Shown here: piece after piece, positions 1-5,903 of the stretch
How the letters are laid out: each line of letters begins with the position of its first letter
Numbering within the stretch: the first letter of the stretch is position 1
Assembly (NCBI GenBank): GCA_015494735.1
Contig: WGAQ01000020.1
Span: 1 to 11,298 of the forward strand
Length of the DNA stretch: 11,298 nucleotides
Direction of reading: 5' to 3'
DNA from: Caldifarciminota bacterium
Lineage (GTDB): Bacteria; Hydrothermota; Hydrothermia; LBFQ01; DSFT01
The notes under the pieces: generated by a model
What the model was told of the DNA's origin: nothing
The model's database searches: none
The model's input: the letters and a program-made list of their open reading frames with translations, nothing else
Program-made: the position numbers and the translations under genes

Positions 1-609
1 CTGAAACTGTTCGGAGCAAACGTCGTCCTGACACCCGCAGATGAGGACATGGAAGGGGCGGTGCGGAGATACGAAGAGATGGTAAAGGATAGAAGGGACG
101 TGTTCCTTCCCAGGCAATTCGAGAATCCGGATAACATAGAAGCCCACAGACTGGGAACGGGGAGAGAAATCATAGAACAGATGGAGGGTCAACTGGATGC
201 ATTCGTGGCGGGAACGGGAACTGGCGGGACTCTCATAGGGGTGGCCCTTGCCCTCAGGGATGCGGGAATAGAAAGTCGCATAGTAGCCGTGGAACCTGCA
301 GAATCCGCCGTCATATCGGGAAAGACCAGGATACCAGGAATGCACATGATTCAGGGAATCGGCGAGGGATTCGTTCCCCCGATAATCGAGAACAACCGCC
401 ATCTCATAGACGAAATCGTCGATATCCCGAGCAAAGATGCCATAGATATGAGCAAATTCATAGCCCGCAGATATGGACTTCTGGTGGGCATAAGTTCGGG
501 GGCCAACATCCTGGCAGCGATGGAGATAAAGAAGAAGTACGGATTCGACAGGGTGGTGACCGTTCTTCCGGACAGGGGCGAGAGATACATGTCCATCTAC
601 CTGAATTAG
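1..609 (+). CDS. cysK: Cysteine synthase (O-acetylserine sulfhydrylase), C-terminal two thirds
   Basis: PLP-dependent enzyme that would make cysteine from O-acetylserine and sulfide in the cytoplasm. The frame is open from the window edge (L-K-L-F-G-A before the first ATG at 49), so the gene starts outside; 202 residues are visible, against roughly 300 for the family, and the missing part carries the PLP-binding lysine. Visible family marks, numbered from the edge: the QFENPDN segment near 39-45, the phosphate-binding GTGTGGT at 71-77, QGIGEGFVP at about 118-126, the PLP-contacting GISSGAN at 163-169, and the C-terminal LPDRGERY. These favour cysteine synthase over the catalytic core of cystathionine beta-synthase, but with the N-terminus missing CysM-like or related sulfhydrylases cannot be fully excluded. 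The TPR gene follows after 26 bp with its own promoter box. Confidence 0.9.
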   Translation: MKLFGANVVLTPADEDMEGAVRRYEEMVKDRRDVFLPRQFENPDNIEAHRLGTGREIIEQMEGQLDAFVAGTGTGGTLIGVALALRDAGIESRIVAVEPAESAVISGKTRIPGMHMIQGIGEGFVPPIIENNRHLIDEIVDIPSKDAIDMSKFIARRYGLLVGISSGANILAAMEIKKKYGFDRVVTVLPDRGERYMSIYLN

Positions 610-620
610 GAAAGGCTGAC

Positions 621-628
621 TTTAAAAT
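621..628 (+). promoter_or_regulatory. -10-like promoter box of the TPR gene (leaderless type)
   Basis: TTTAAAAT lies 7 nt before the GTG at 636. No ribosome binding site occurs at useful spacing; the nearest purine run (GAAAGG) is about 20 nt upstream and would lie before the box. The same 8-mer occurs before three other genes here. A -10 element at this distance would place the transcript start at or next to the start codon. No convincing -35 element is visible. Confidence 0.65.
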
Positions 629-635
629 TACGACT

Positions 636-2381
636 GTGATAGCCATATTACTCGTCCTTCAAAACCCCCAGAATCTGGAGGAGGAAGTATTAGGGGAAGC
701 CGAATACGAAATAGAAGTTTATCCCAAGCCCTTCGTCTCCTATCCATACGACCCCACACGGGACATCAACCGCATACTCATAATGGAAGGCAGGGACAGT
801 CTGGCAAGGCAGATAGTAAGGCTGAGGAGCAACCTGGACCTGATGGCCGACAGTTCCTCCATAGTATCCACGATCGAAAAGCTGAACGTGGATGAAAATC
901 TCTCCCCCGTGCTGATAACCGCATTCCTCTACCTGAAGGGATACAACTCTTCCGCTTCCGATATGGCATTCACCCTCATCAACTCGGACATACCGGACAT
1001 CTACCGCTCCATAGTCTATCGTATATATGCCATAAGTTCACTGAAAGCAGAGAAGTACGGTCAGGTATCCACCATGTTCCTGCCATCTCTGGAAGAAGGG
1101 AATCTGAAGGATTCCATACTCATCTGGGCCGTGGCGGAAGATGTGTACTACAGGGGGAACTACGTCCGCTCCGAAGAATTCCAGTCCCGCAACTACAACT
1201 CACGGGACATGGAACTGGCATCCCTCTCCCTCTACGGCGGTGGATGGTCCAGTCTGCACATAGGAAAGTACAGGGAAGCCCTGGGTCTCTTCAGGAAGGG
1301 AGAATCCAAAGCCATCAGACCCGTGGTCAGGAATCTGATAAAGGTGGGGGAAGCCATTGCCCTCTTCAATATGGGTAACAGGCAGGAAGCCCTCTCCACC
1401 ATCCTCTCCGTGAAAGAGGAAGACATTCCACCCGACAGCAGACGGGAACTCCTGTATTACAGGGGACTCATAGCATACTACAACAAGCAGGATGACCAGG
1501 CGATAAGGGACCTGTCCAGATTCATACAGGAATTTCCCACCGACAGGAGGGCCGCATTCGTTGCACTGAAGCTCTCCGACCTGTACAGATTCAATGGAAA
1601 CTACAAGGAAGCCATCGCCAATCTGGAATGGATCGTGGCCAACTTCGGACGCATTCCGGAGAAGGAAAATGCTCTGTACCTCCTCGGAGAACTCTACTAT
1701 TCCCAGGAGGATTACGAACTGGCCCTTCACAAATATCTCCAGTTAATCGATGAATTTTCGTCCAGCGACTACATACCAGCCGCCCGCATAAGGGTAGAGC
1801 AGATTCTGACGAAACTGGCCACGGAGGACGAGAAGTACATAGAACTCTTCGAGAGGTACTTCCCCGACAGTCCCAAACTGGTGGATGTCTATTACTACTG
1901 GGGAAGCAAGTACTTCGAGGAAGGGAATCTGGAAAAGGCTGCCGAGTACTTCTACAAACTGGCCCTCAGATTTCCCGAGAATCCAAAGGCTCCGGAAGCC
2001 CTGTTCACCGCGGGACAGATTTACCTGAAGATGGGCAAATACGCCGACGCGGCGGAGGCATTCAAGAGACTCATAAACCTGTATCCCAACTTCTCCAGGA
2101 GGGGTGAGGCTTATGCCAGCGTGGGAATCTCCATGGTGAACGAGGGGCGCGTGATGGAGGCCATAAGGTATCTGGAGAATGCCCTCCGGAAGGAAGCGAA
2201 CAGACTATCCGAGTACGACAAGGCGGTCATATACATGTACCTGGGGCTGGCCTACGAGAAGGGAGGCAATCTCCAGAAGGCGAGAGAATATCTGGAGAGG
2301 GCCAGGAACCAGTTCTTCGCCATCGGAAGGGTGGACAAGCTGGAGGAAGTGAATAAGTACCTCGATGCCATTCCCAGATGA
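636..2381 (+). CDS. TPR-repeat protein, probably exported
   Basis: A 581-residue protein with many tetratricopeptide repeats, likely a protein-protein interaction scaffold; no catalytic domain is visible and I do not recognise a specific gene. Repeats with the usual W/L-G-Y-A-P pattern are visible at roughly 195-225, 232-262, 270-303, 306-340, 345-378, 417-449, 453-486, 490-523 and 530-563. The 306-486 part, with periodic (E/R)-(F/Y)-P repeats ends, resembles the outer-membrane-lipoprotein/YbgF (CpoB) type of extracytoplasmic TPR. The first nine residues (MIAILLVLQ) are hydrophobic and uncharged and may be a minimal export signal. The GTG start is chosen because it is the first start of the open frame and the promoter box ends 7 nt before it; a later start would drop the hydrophobic segment. 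It converges on the small minus-strand gene, with only 16 nt between the stop codons. Confidence 0.85.
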   Translation: MIAILLVLQNPQNLEEEVLGEAEYEIEVYPKPFVSYPYDPTRDINRILIMEGRDSLARQIVRLRSNLDLMADSSSIVSTIEKLNVDENLSPVLITAFLYLKGYNSSASDMAFTLINSDIPDIYRSIVYRIYAISSLKAEKYGQVSTMFLPSLEEGNLKDSILIWAVAEDVYYRGNYVRSEEFQSRNYNSRDMELASLSLYGGGWSSLHIGKYREALGLFRKGESKAIRPVVRNLIKVGEAIALFNMGNRQEALSTILSVKEEDIPPDSRRELLYYRGLIAYYNKQDDQAIRDLSRFIQEFPTDRRAAFVALKLSDLYRFNGNYKEAIANLEWIVANFGRIPEKENALYLLGELYYSQEDYELALHKYLQLIDEFSSSDYIPAARIRVEQILTKLATEDEKYIELFERYFPDSPKLVDVYYYWGSKYFEEGNLEKAAEYFYKLALRFPENPKAPEALFTAGQIYLKMGKYADAAEAFKRLINLYPNFSRRGEAYASVGISMVNEGRVMEAIRYLENALRKEANRLSEYDKAVIYMYLGLAYEKGGNLQKAREYLERARNQFFAIGRVDKLEEVNKYLDAIPR

Positions 2382-2400
2382 GGGGCAGAAGGCCCCTCTA
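2379..2400. terminator. Hairpin shared by two convergent stop codons (candidate bidirectional terminator)
   Basis: GAGGGGC (2380-2386), loop AGAAG, GCCCCTC (2392-2398) form a perfect 7-bp, mostly G-C stem. The plus-strand stop TGA (2379-2381) and the minus-strand stop TAG (2400-2398) are built into the two ends of the stem. Its position between two convergent genes fits a terminator or 3'-end protecting hairpin for both. There is no T-run after the stem on either strand, so a classical intrinsic terminator is not shown. Confidence 0.55.
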
Positions 2401-2481
2401 CAGGACATATCTGGTAAATAATCCTATACCGAAAGACAGAACCAGGACGAATACAATCCAGAGCACATCGAACATATCCAT
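2398..2481 (-). CDS. 27-residue single-pass membrane protein, unknown function
   Basis: Not recognised. A short open frame from ATG (2481) to TAG (2400-2398). A strong GGAGG (2488-2492) sits 6 nt before the ATG, the same spacing as at the ino1 gene, and a promoter-like TCTAAAAT (2511-2504) ends 22 nt before it. The peptide begins M-D-M-F-D, has an unbroken hydrophobic stretch at about residues 5-22 (including W8 and G18/G20), and ends T-R-Y-V-L. Two acidic residues before and one arginine after the segment predict N-out/C-in topology. The size and shape resemble small accessory subunits of membrane complexes (CydX, KdpF and CcoQ are examples of the class), but no such partner gene is nearby and no sequence match to these is claimed. 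Its divergent neighbour is an acyl-CoA dehydrogenase. Confidence 0.6.
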   Translation of the reverse strand: MDMFDVLWIVFVLVLSFGIGLFTRYVL

Positions 2482-2484
2482 GTT

Positions 2485-2493
2485 CCACCTCCC
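2485..2493 (-). promoter_or_regulatory. Strong ribosome binding site of the small membrane protein gene
   Basis: GGGAGGTGG on the minus strand, with the GGAGG core 6 nt before the ATG at 2481. It lies in intergenic DNA and is the main evidence that the tiny frame is translated. Confidence 0.65.
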
Positions 2494-2503
2494 GTTTGGA
2501 ATA

Positions 2504-2511
2504 ATTTTAGA
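2504..2511 (-). promoter_or_regulatory. -10-like promoter box of the small membrane protein gene
   Basis: TCTAAAAT, one base from the TTTAAAAT box seen at four other genes. It ends 22 nt before the ATG, leaving room for a short leader with the ribosome binding site. No clear -35 element is visible. Confidence 0.5.
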
Positions 2512-2544
2512 GGATTTCAGTATCGAATTGCTCACTGATGGGTC

Positions 2545-2580
2545 GTAATGGCTCCGTACAGGGACAGCCGGCACCATTAC
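2545..2580. promoter_or_regulatory. Inverted repeat midway between divergent promoter boxes (candidate operator)
   Basis: GTAATGG (2545-2551) and CCATTAC (2574-2580) are perfect 7-nt inverted arms with a 22-nt interior that contains further short complementarities (GGCT/AGCC, CCG/CGG). The element is centred at 2562.5; the divergent boxes end at 2511 and begin at 2613, so it is 33 and 32 nt from them. This symmetry suggests one regulator serving both the small membrane protein gene and the acyl-CoA dehydrogenase. The interior is longer than a typical repressor operator, so binding is inferred only from position. Confidence 0.4.
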
Positions 2581-2612
2581 TTAAAACTCAAGCAAAAGGT
2601 GAATCGCAAAAC

Positions 2613-2620
2613 TTTAAAAT
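2613..2620 (+). promoter_or_regulatory. -10-like promoter box of the acyl-CoA dehydrogenase gene (leaderless type)
   Basis: TTTAAAAT ends 9 nt before the ATG at 2630. The bases between (ATACACACC) contain no purine-rich ribosome binding site, so the message would start at or within about two bases of the ATG. Confidence 0.65.
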
Positions 2621-2629
2621 ATACACACC

Positions 2630-4072
2630 ATGATACCCGAAAGAGCATCGAAACTTCTCCAGGAATTTGGAATAGAGGTGGACAGGGAGGCTCTGGACTA
2701 CGAGGACTGGTGGGAGAGAAAAGGAAAGTTCATCTCCGAATCCATCGACAGGATGGGGACTGTGCAGCTGAGGATGTTCGACAGGTGGGGCAACAGGATA
2801 GATGAACTCCTTTATCCACCCGAATACTGGGACATGCTGTTTAAGGGCTACAGGGCGGGTGTGATTGCGCGGACATTCGAGGAGGAGAGCCTGAAGCCCT
2901 TCTACATACTCGGATACATCACATCCTTCTACGACCCCGGTGTCTATTGCCCATATACGGTCACCATTTCCACGGCCGTTCCCCTGTACAAGTACGGTTC
3001 ACAGGAATTGAAGGAGAAGTATCTTCCGCCTCTCATCGCCAGGGATGGCGAAATATGGCAGGGAGCCACATGGATGACGGAGGCGAAGGGGGGCTCCGAC
3101 CTGGGCAATACTGTGGAGACCATCGCCGAGCCTGCGGGGAATGGACTCTGGATTCTCAACGGAGAGAAGTACTTCGCCAGCAATGTGGGGGCGGAGGTGG
3201 CTGTCGTTGCTGCCCGGATAAAGGGGGAGCCCTTGGGTGTCAGGAGCCTTGCTCTCTTTCTCCTTCCGAAATACAGGAGGGATGGCTCCCTGAATTACCA
3301 TGTGCGCAGGATAAAGCCCAAGATCGGGACCAGGTCCGTTCCGACGGGTGAGGTAGAATTGAAAGACGCCGAAGCATACATGCTGGGAAAGAGAGAATGG
3401 GGCATCTATCTGATACTGGAGAGCCTGAACATATCGAGGGTTGCCAACAGTATAGGGAGCGTTGCCCTTGCCCACAGGGCGTGGGTGGAGGCATACACAT
3501 TTGCCAGAAAGAGGTTCGCCTTCGGAAAATACATATACGAACAGCCACTCCTCAACAGGCAGTTCCAGGATATGGGCAGGGAAATAAGGGAGGCTTTCGC
3601 CCTCGCATGGGAGTCGGTGGAAGCCCTGAATGAGGTATATCTGGAGAAACCCAGATACTCTTCCCGCTACCATACCTTCCGACTCCTTGCGCACATGGCC
3701 AAATACTGGACCGCAGAGGTCTCCGTAAAAGCAGCGAAGTGGGCGATGGAGGTTCACGGTGGAATGGGCGTTCTGGAAGAGTACCCCGCAGAGCGCCTCC
3801 TGAGGGAAGCCATGATTCTGCCCATATGGGAGGGGACTGCCCACAGGCAGGTACTGGACGGGATAGAGGCGATAGTGAAGAAGGATGCCCATATAGGGGT
3901 ATTCGAGAGGCTCAGGCAGTACGATGGGGCTGAGGAAATCCGCAGAATAGGGGAGGAGATGAAGGCGATGGATGAGCTGGAGAGGGAGCGGGAAGCAGAT
4001 ATCCTGTTCGAAAGTCTTGTGAAAGCGACCCTGAAGGTTCTCAGGCAGAAGTATATGCCCGTTCCCCTCTAA
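2630..4072 (+). CDS. Acyl-CoA dehydrogenase family flavoprotein, AidB-like subgroup
   Basis: A 480-residue FAD enzyme predicted to oxidise an acyl-CoA thioester to the 2-enoyl-CoA in the cytoplasm. Visible marks: WMTEAKGGSD (148-157), the FAD/substrate region typical of the AidB-type branch; NGEKYFAS (177-184); the K-x-G-T-R-S-V-P segment (231-238); RKRFAFGK (293-300); VHGGMG (375-380); and IWEGT with Glu401 at the place of the catalytic base in medium-chain-type dehydrogenases. The N-terminal about 100 residues are longer than in short-chain dehydrogenases, as in AidB, and a charged helical tail follows after about 420. AidB itself (about 540 residues) is linked to alkylation stress, but relatives in thermophiles are usually annotated simply as acyl-CoA dehydrogenases, so substrate and role are open. 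No electron-transfer flavoprotein, thiolase or CoA ligase gene is next to it. The ATG at 2630 is chosen because the promoter box ends 9 nt before it. Confidence 0.85.
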   Translation: MIPERASKLLQEFGIEVDREALDYEDWWERKGKFISESIDRMGTVQLRMFDRWGNRIDELLYPPEYWDMLFKGYRAGVIARTFEEESLKPFYILGYITSFYDPGVYCPYTVTISTAVPLYKYGSQELKEKYLPPLIARDGEIWQGATWMTEAKGGSDLGNTVETIAEPAGNGLWILNGEKYFASNVGAEVAVVAARIKGEPLGVRSLALFLLPKYRRDGSLNYHVRRIKPKIGTRSVPTGEVELKDAEAYMLGKREWGIYLILESLNISRVANSIGSVALAHRAWVEAYTFARKRFAFGKYIYEQPLLNRQFQDMGREIREAFALAWESVEALNEVYLEKPRYSSRYHTFRLLAHMAKYWTAEVSVKAAKWAMEVHGGMGVLEEYPAERLLREAMILPIWEGTAHRQVLDGIEAIVKKDAHIGVFERLRQYDGAEEIRRIGEEMKAMDELEREREADILFESLVKATLKVLRQKYMPVPL

Positions 4073-4149
4073 AATAGATTTGCGCAGGGCAATTCGATAT
4101 CGGGGCGCTGAAGGAGGCAGAAGCCGGTTTTACCATGTCCGATTTTGGA
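4073..4149. other. Convergent intergenic spacer between acyl-CoA dehydrogenase and der
   Basis: 77 bp between two convergent genes. It holds TCTAAAAT (4068-4075, overlapping the dehydrogenase stop codon), an 11-nt copy GCAATTCGATA (4089-4099) whose reverse complement is at 2521-2531, and a very small GGC-AGAA-GCC hairpin followed by TTTT near 4117-4133. No convincing terminator for either gene is visible. Confidence 0.4.
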
Positions 4150-5475
4150 TTACCTCTTCCTGCGGACCTCCACCTCTATCTTTATGGGACTGCCCAGAAA
4201 ACCGAATCGATTGCGGAGGGTATTTTCTATGTACTTCCTGTAGTAAGCGGGCAGTTTCCCGCTGGTGACGAATTTGAAGGTGGGAGGACGATGTCCAACC
4301 TGCTTTATATCGTAAATCCGTACCGGTGGCCTGTTGCGGGAGAATGCCTCCTCCAGGGCATCGTACAGTTCGTCCTTCCTCAGTTGTTTGCTGTACTCCT
4401 TGAAGACGACGGGTATAAGGGATTTGAGTTGCTCTATCCCCTCCCCAGTGACCGCGGAGGTGAACACGAAGGGAGCCCATTTGACGAATGCGAGTTCGTG
4501 ATTGAAGTACCTGAAAACCTCTGCCCTGAGTTTCTTCGGAATCAAGTCCACTTTATTCAGAGCCACTATAAGCCCCTTGTACTCCTTTTCCGCCAGCCCC
4601 ACTATCTTCTTGTCCACGTGCGTCACCTTCTGAGTGGCATCCAGGACTGCCACCAGAATATCCGCATAGGAGACGCTTCTGCTGGTCCGCACGTAGGAAT
4701 AGTACTCCAGGTCATCGTGGAATCGACGCCTTATGCCGGCGGTGTCTATGATAATCATGTCCGGAAGTTCCAGGTCAACGGAATCCCGGGTGGTCCCCTC
4801 CACCTCCGAAACGATGCTCACCCTGTCCCCCGCGATGGCGTTGAATATGGAGGATTTCCCCACATTGGGCCTCCCCACTATGGATACGCGGGGCTTCTTG
4901 GGATACCTGTGATACTCCGGAATGGCCTCGAAACCCCTTTCCCGAAGGTAGGAAGTCAAATCCTCCATCAGCTCCCCTATACCCAGATTGTGGGCAACGG
5001 AAATCTCGTACAGTCTGTCGAACCCCAGGGCATAGTACTCCGATGAGGAGAAATCCTTCCTGTCGGACTTGTTGACGGCAACGAAGACCTTCTTACCGGA
5101 CCTCCTGAGCAAATCGGCCAGTTGATAATCGAGAGGGGTGGGCTCCGTGGTACCGTCCACCAGGAATATTACGGCATCCGCCTTCTCTATGGCCCTCTCT
5201 ATGCTCTTGAGCACCTCTCCGTAAAGGACATCCATATCCTCCTCGGGGAGCAGTCCTCCGGTATCCGTCACGTAGAAACTCCAGTCCTGCCAGTACCCGA
5301 TTTTGGTAAGAGCATCCCTCGTGACTCCAGGCCTGTCCTCCACTATGGCCAGGGGCTTCTTAACGAATCTGTTGAAGAGGGAGGACTTACCCGTGTTAGC
5401 CCTCCCAACTATGGCTATTCTCGGGAGTCTATGGACTTTTCTATCTTCTTTACTTCTTTCTTCTTCCCGTAGCAT
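4150..5475 (-). CDS. der: Ribosome-assembly GTPase Der (EngA)
   Basis: Essential bacterial double GTPase that binds and matures the 50S ribosomal subunit. 441 residues, the usual family length. First G domain: P-loop GRANTGKSS (24-32), DTGG (71-74), NKSD (135-138). Second G domain: GRPNVGKSS (201-209), DTAG (244-247), NKVD (307-310). The C-terminal KH-like domain runs from about 350, with NRPPVRIYDIKQ and a basic end. The frame stays open further upstream to 5580, but that stretch has no family similarity; the ATG at 5475 is chosen because it is the only start close to the G domain and has GGAG 8 nt upstream. This leaves a charged extension of about 20 residues before the first P-loop and a 61-nt overlap with the prcB-like gene, implying coupled translation. 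The first P-loop has A and T where GRPNVGKS is usual; the nucleotide-binding G, K and S are intact. Confidence 0.95.
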   Translation of the reverse strand: MLREEERSKEDRKVHRLPRIAIVGRANTGKSSLFNRFVKKPLAIVEDRPGVTRDALTKIGYWQDWSFYVTDTGGLLPEEDMDVLYGEVLKSIERAIEKADAVIFLVDGTTEPTPLDYQLADLLRRSGKKVFVAVNKSDRKDFSSSEYYALGFDRLYEISVAHNLGIGELMEDLTSYLRERGFEAIPEYHRYPKKPRVSIVGRPNVGKSSIFNAIAGDRVSIVSEVEGTTRDSVDLELPDMIIIDTAGIRRRFHDDLEYYSYVRTSRSVSYADILVAVLDATQKVTHVDKKIVGLAEKEYKGLIVALNKVDLIPKKLRAEVFRYFNHELAFVKWAPFVFTSAVTGEGIEQLKSLIPVVFKEYSKQLRKDELYDALEEAFSRNRPPVRIYDIKQVGHRPPTFKFVTSGKLPAYYRKYIENTLRNRFGFLGSPIKIEVEVRRKR

Positions 5476-5903
5476 TGCTCGAACTCCAGAGTGACCTTCT
5501 TCACGGGAACCCTGTCTATGGAAACGAAGACCCCCGGATACGTTATTACCTGAATGACCATGGAGCCGGGCTCGGGGCACTTCTCCACAGCATGAATCAC
5601 GAGATGGCGCTCCTTCTTGTTGTACAGTATCCTCTCAACGCCAATCGAATACCCCCCTGTGGGACGCATCCCGGAGAAGACCCCTATGAGCATCTGCCTG
5701 GAAAAGTCGAACCTGGGAATTTTTTCCTTTCCCGGCATGGACCTGTGTTTGTGATAGAAGTTCAGAAGGGAATCCTCCGAATCGATTATGACGAACATGG
5801 GACTGCTGTCCACCTTCACCCTTATGCCTTCCACCACCTGGAACTTCAATTCCTGGTAGGTGTTGGCCTTTGAAGAAAATGCCATGATAAACAATGCCAT
5901 CAT
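5415..5903 (-). CDS. PrcB-family protein (protease complex subunit)
   Basis: 162 residues matching the PrcB C-terminal-domain family, named for PrcB, the partner of the dentilisin protease PrtP in Treponema denticola. The family signature is visible as GMRPTGGYSIGVERI (78-92), followed by strands and the P-x-P-G-S segment and TYPG at 121-124. The first 14 residues (M-M-A-L-F-I-M-A-F-S...) are hydrophobic and could be a short export signal, though no basic residue precedes them. The C-terminal tail (146-157) is lysine-rich and lies over the der start. The ATG at 5903 overlaps the ctpA stop by 4 nt (ATGA) with GGAG 8 nt upstream. Its position directly after a secreted S41 protease suggests a helper, inhibitor or assembly partner of that enzyme; this is inference from context and family name. 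Confidence 0.75.
   Translation of the reverse strand: MMALFIMAFSSKANTYQELKFQVVEGIRVKVDSSPMFVIIDSEDSLLNFYHKHRSMPGKEKIPRFDFSRQMLIGVFSGMRPTGGYSIGVERILYNKKERHLVIHAVEKCPEPGSMVIQVITYPGVFVSIDRVPVKKVTLEFEQCYGKKKEVKKIEKSIDSRE

Noticed and set aside
2613..2620. Archaeal TATA box and hence an archaeal genome
   Set aside because: TTTAAAAT does resemble an archaeal TATA box, but it is 6-9 nt from the start codons rather than about 25-30, and Der and Tmk are bacterial-type neighbours.
4117..4133. Intrinsic terminator GGC-AGAA-GCC followed by TTTT after the acyl-CoA dehydrogenase
   Set aside because: The stem is only three base pairs and the T-run is interrupted and offset, too weak to call.
4135..5046. 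303-codon plus-strand open frame opposite der, starting near the acyl-CoA dehydrogenase end
   Set aside because: It covers the conserved second G domain and KH-like domain of Der in antisense and has no recognisable motif. The upstream TCTAAAAT and purine stretch are recorded separately as a weak signal only.
5476..5580. Upstream extension of der to 5580
   Set aside because: The extra 35 residues lie wholly inside the prcB-like gene, show no similarity to Der, and the ATG at 5475 has a GGAG at good spacing.
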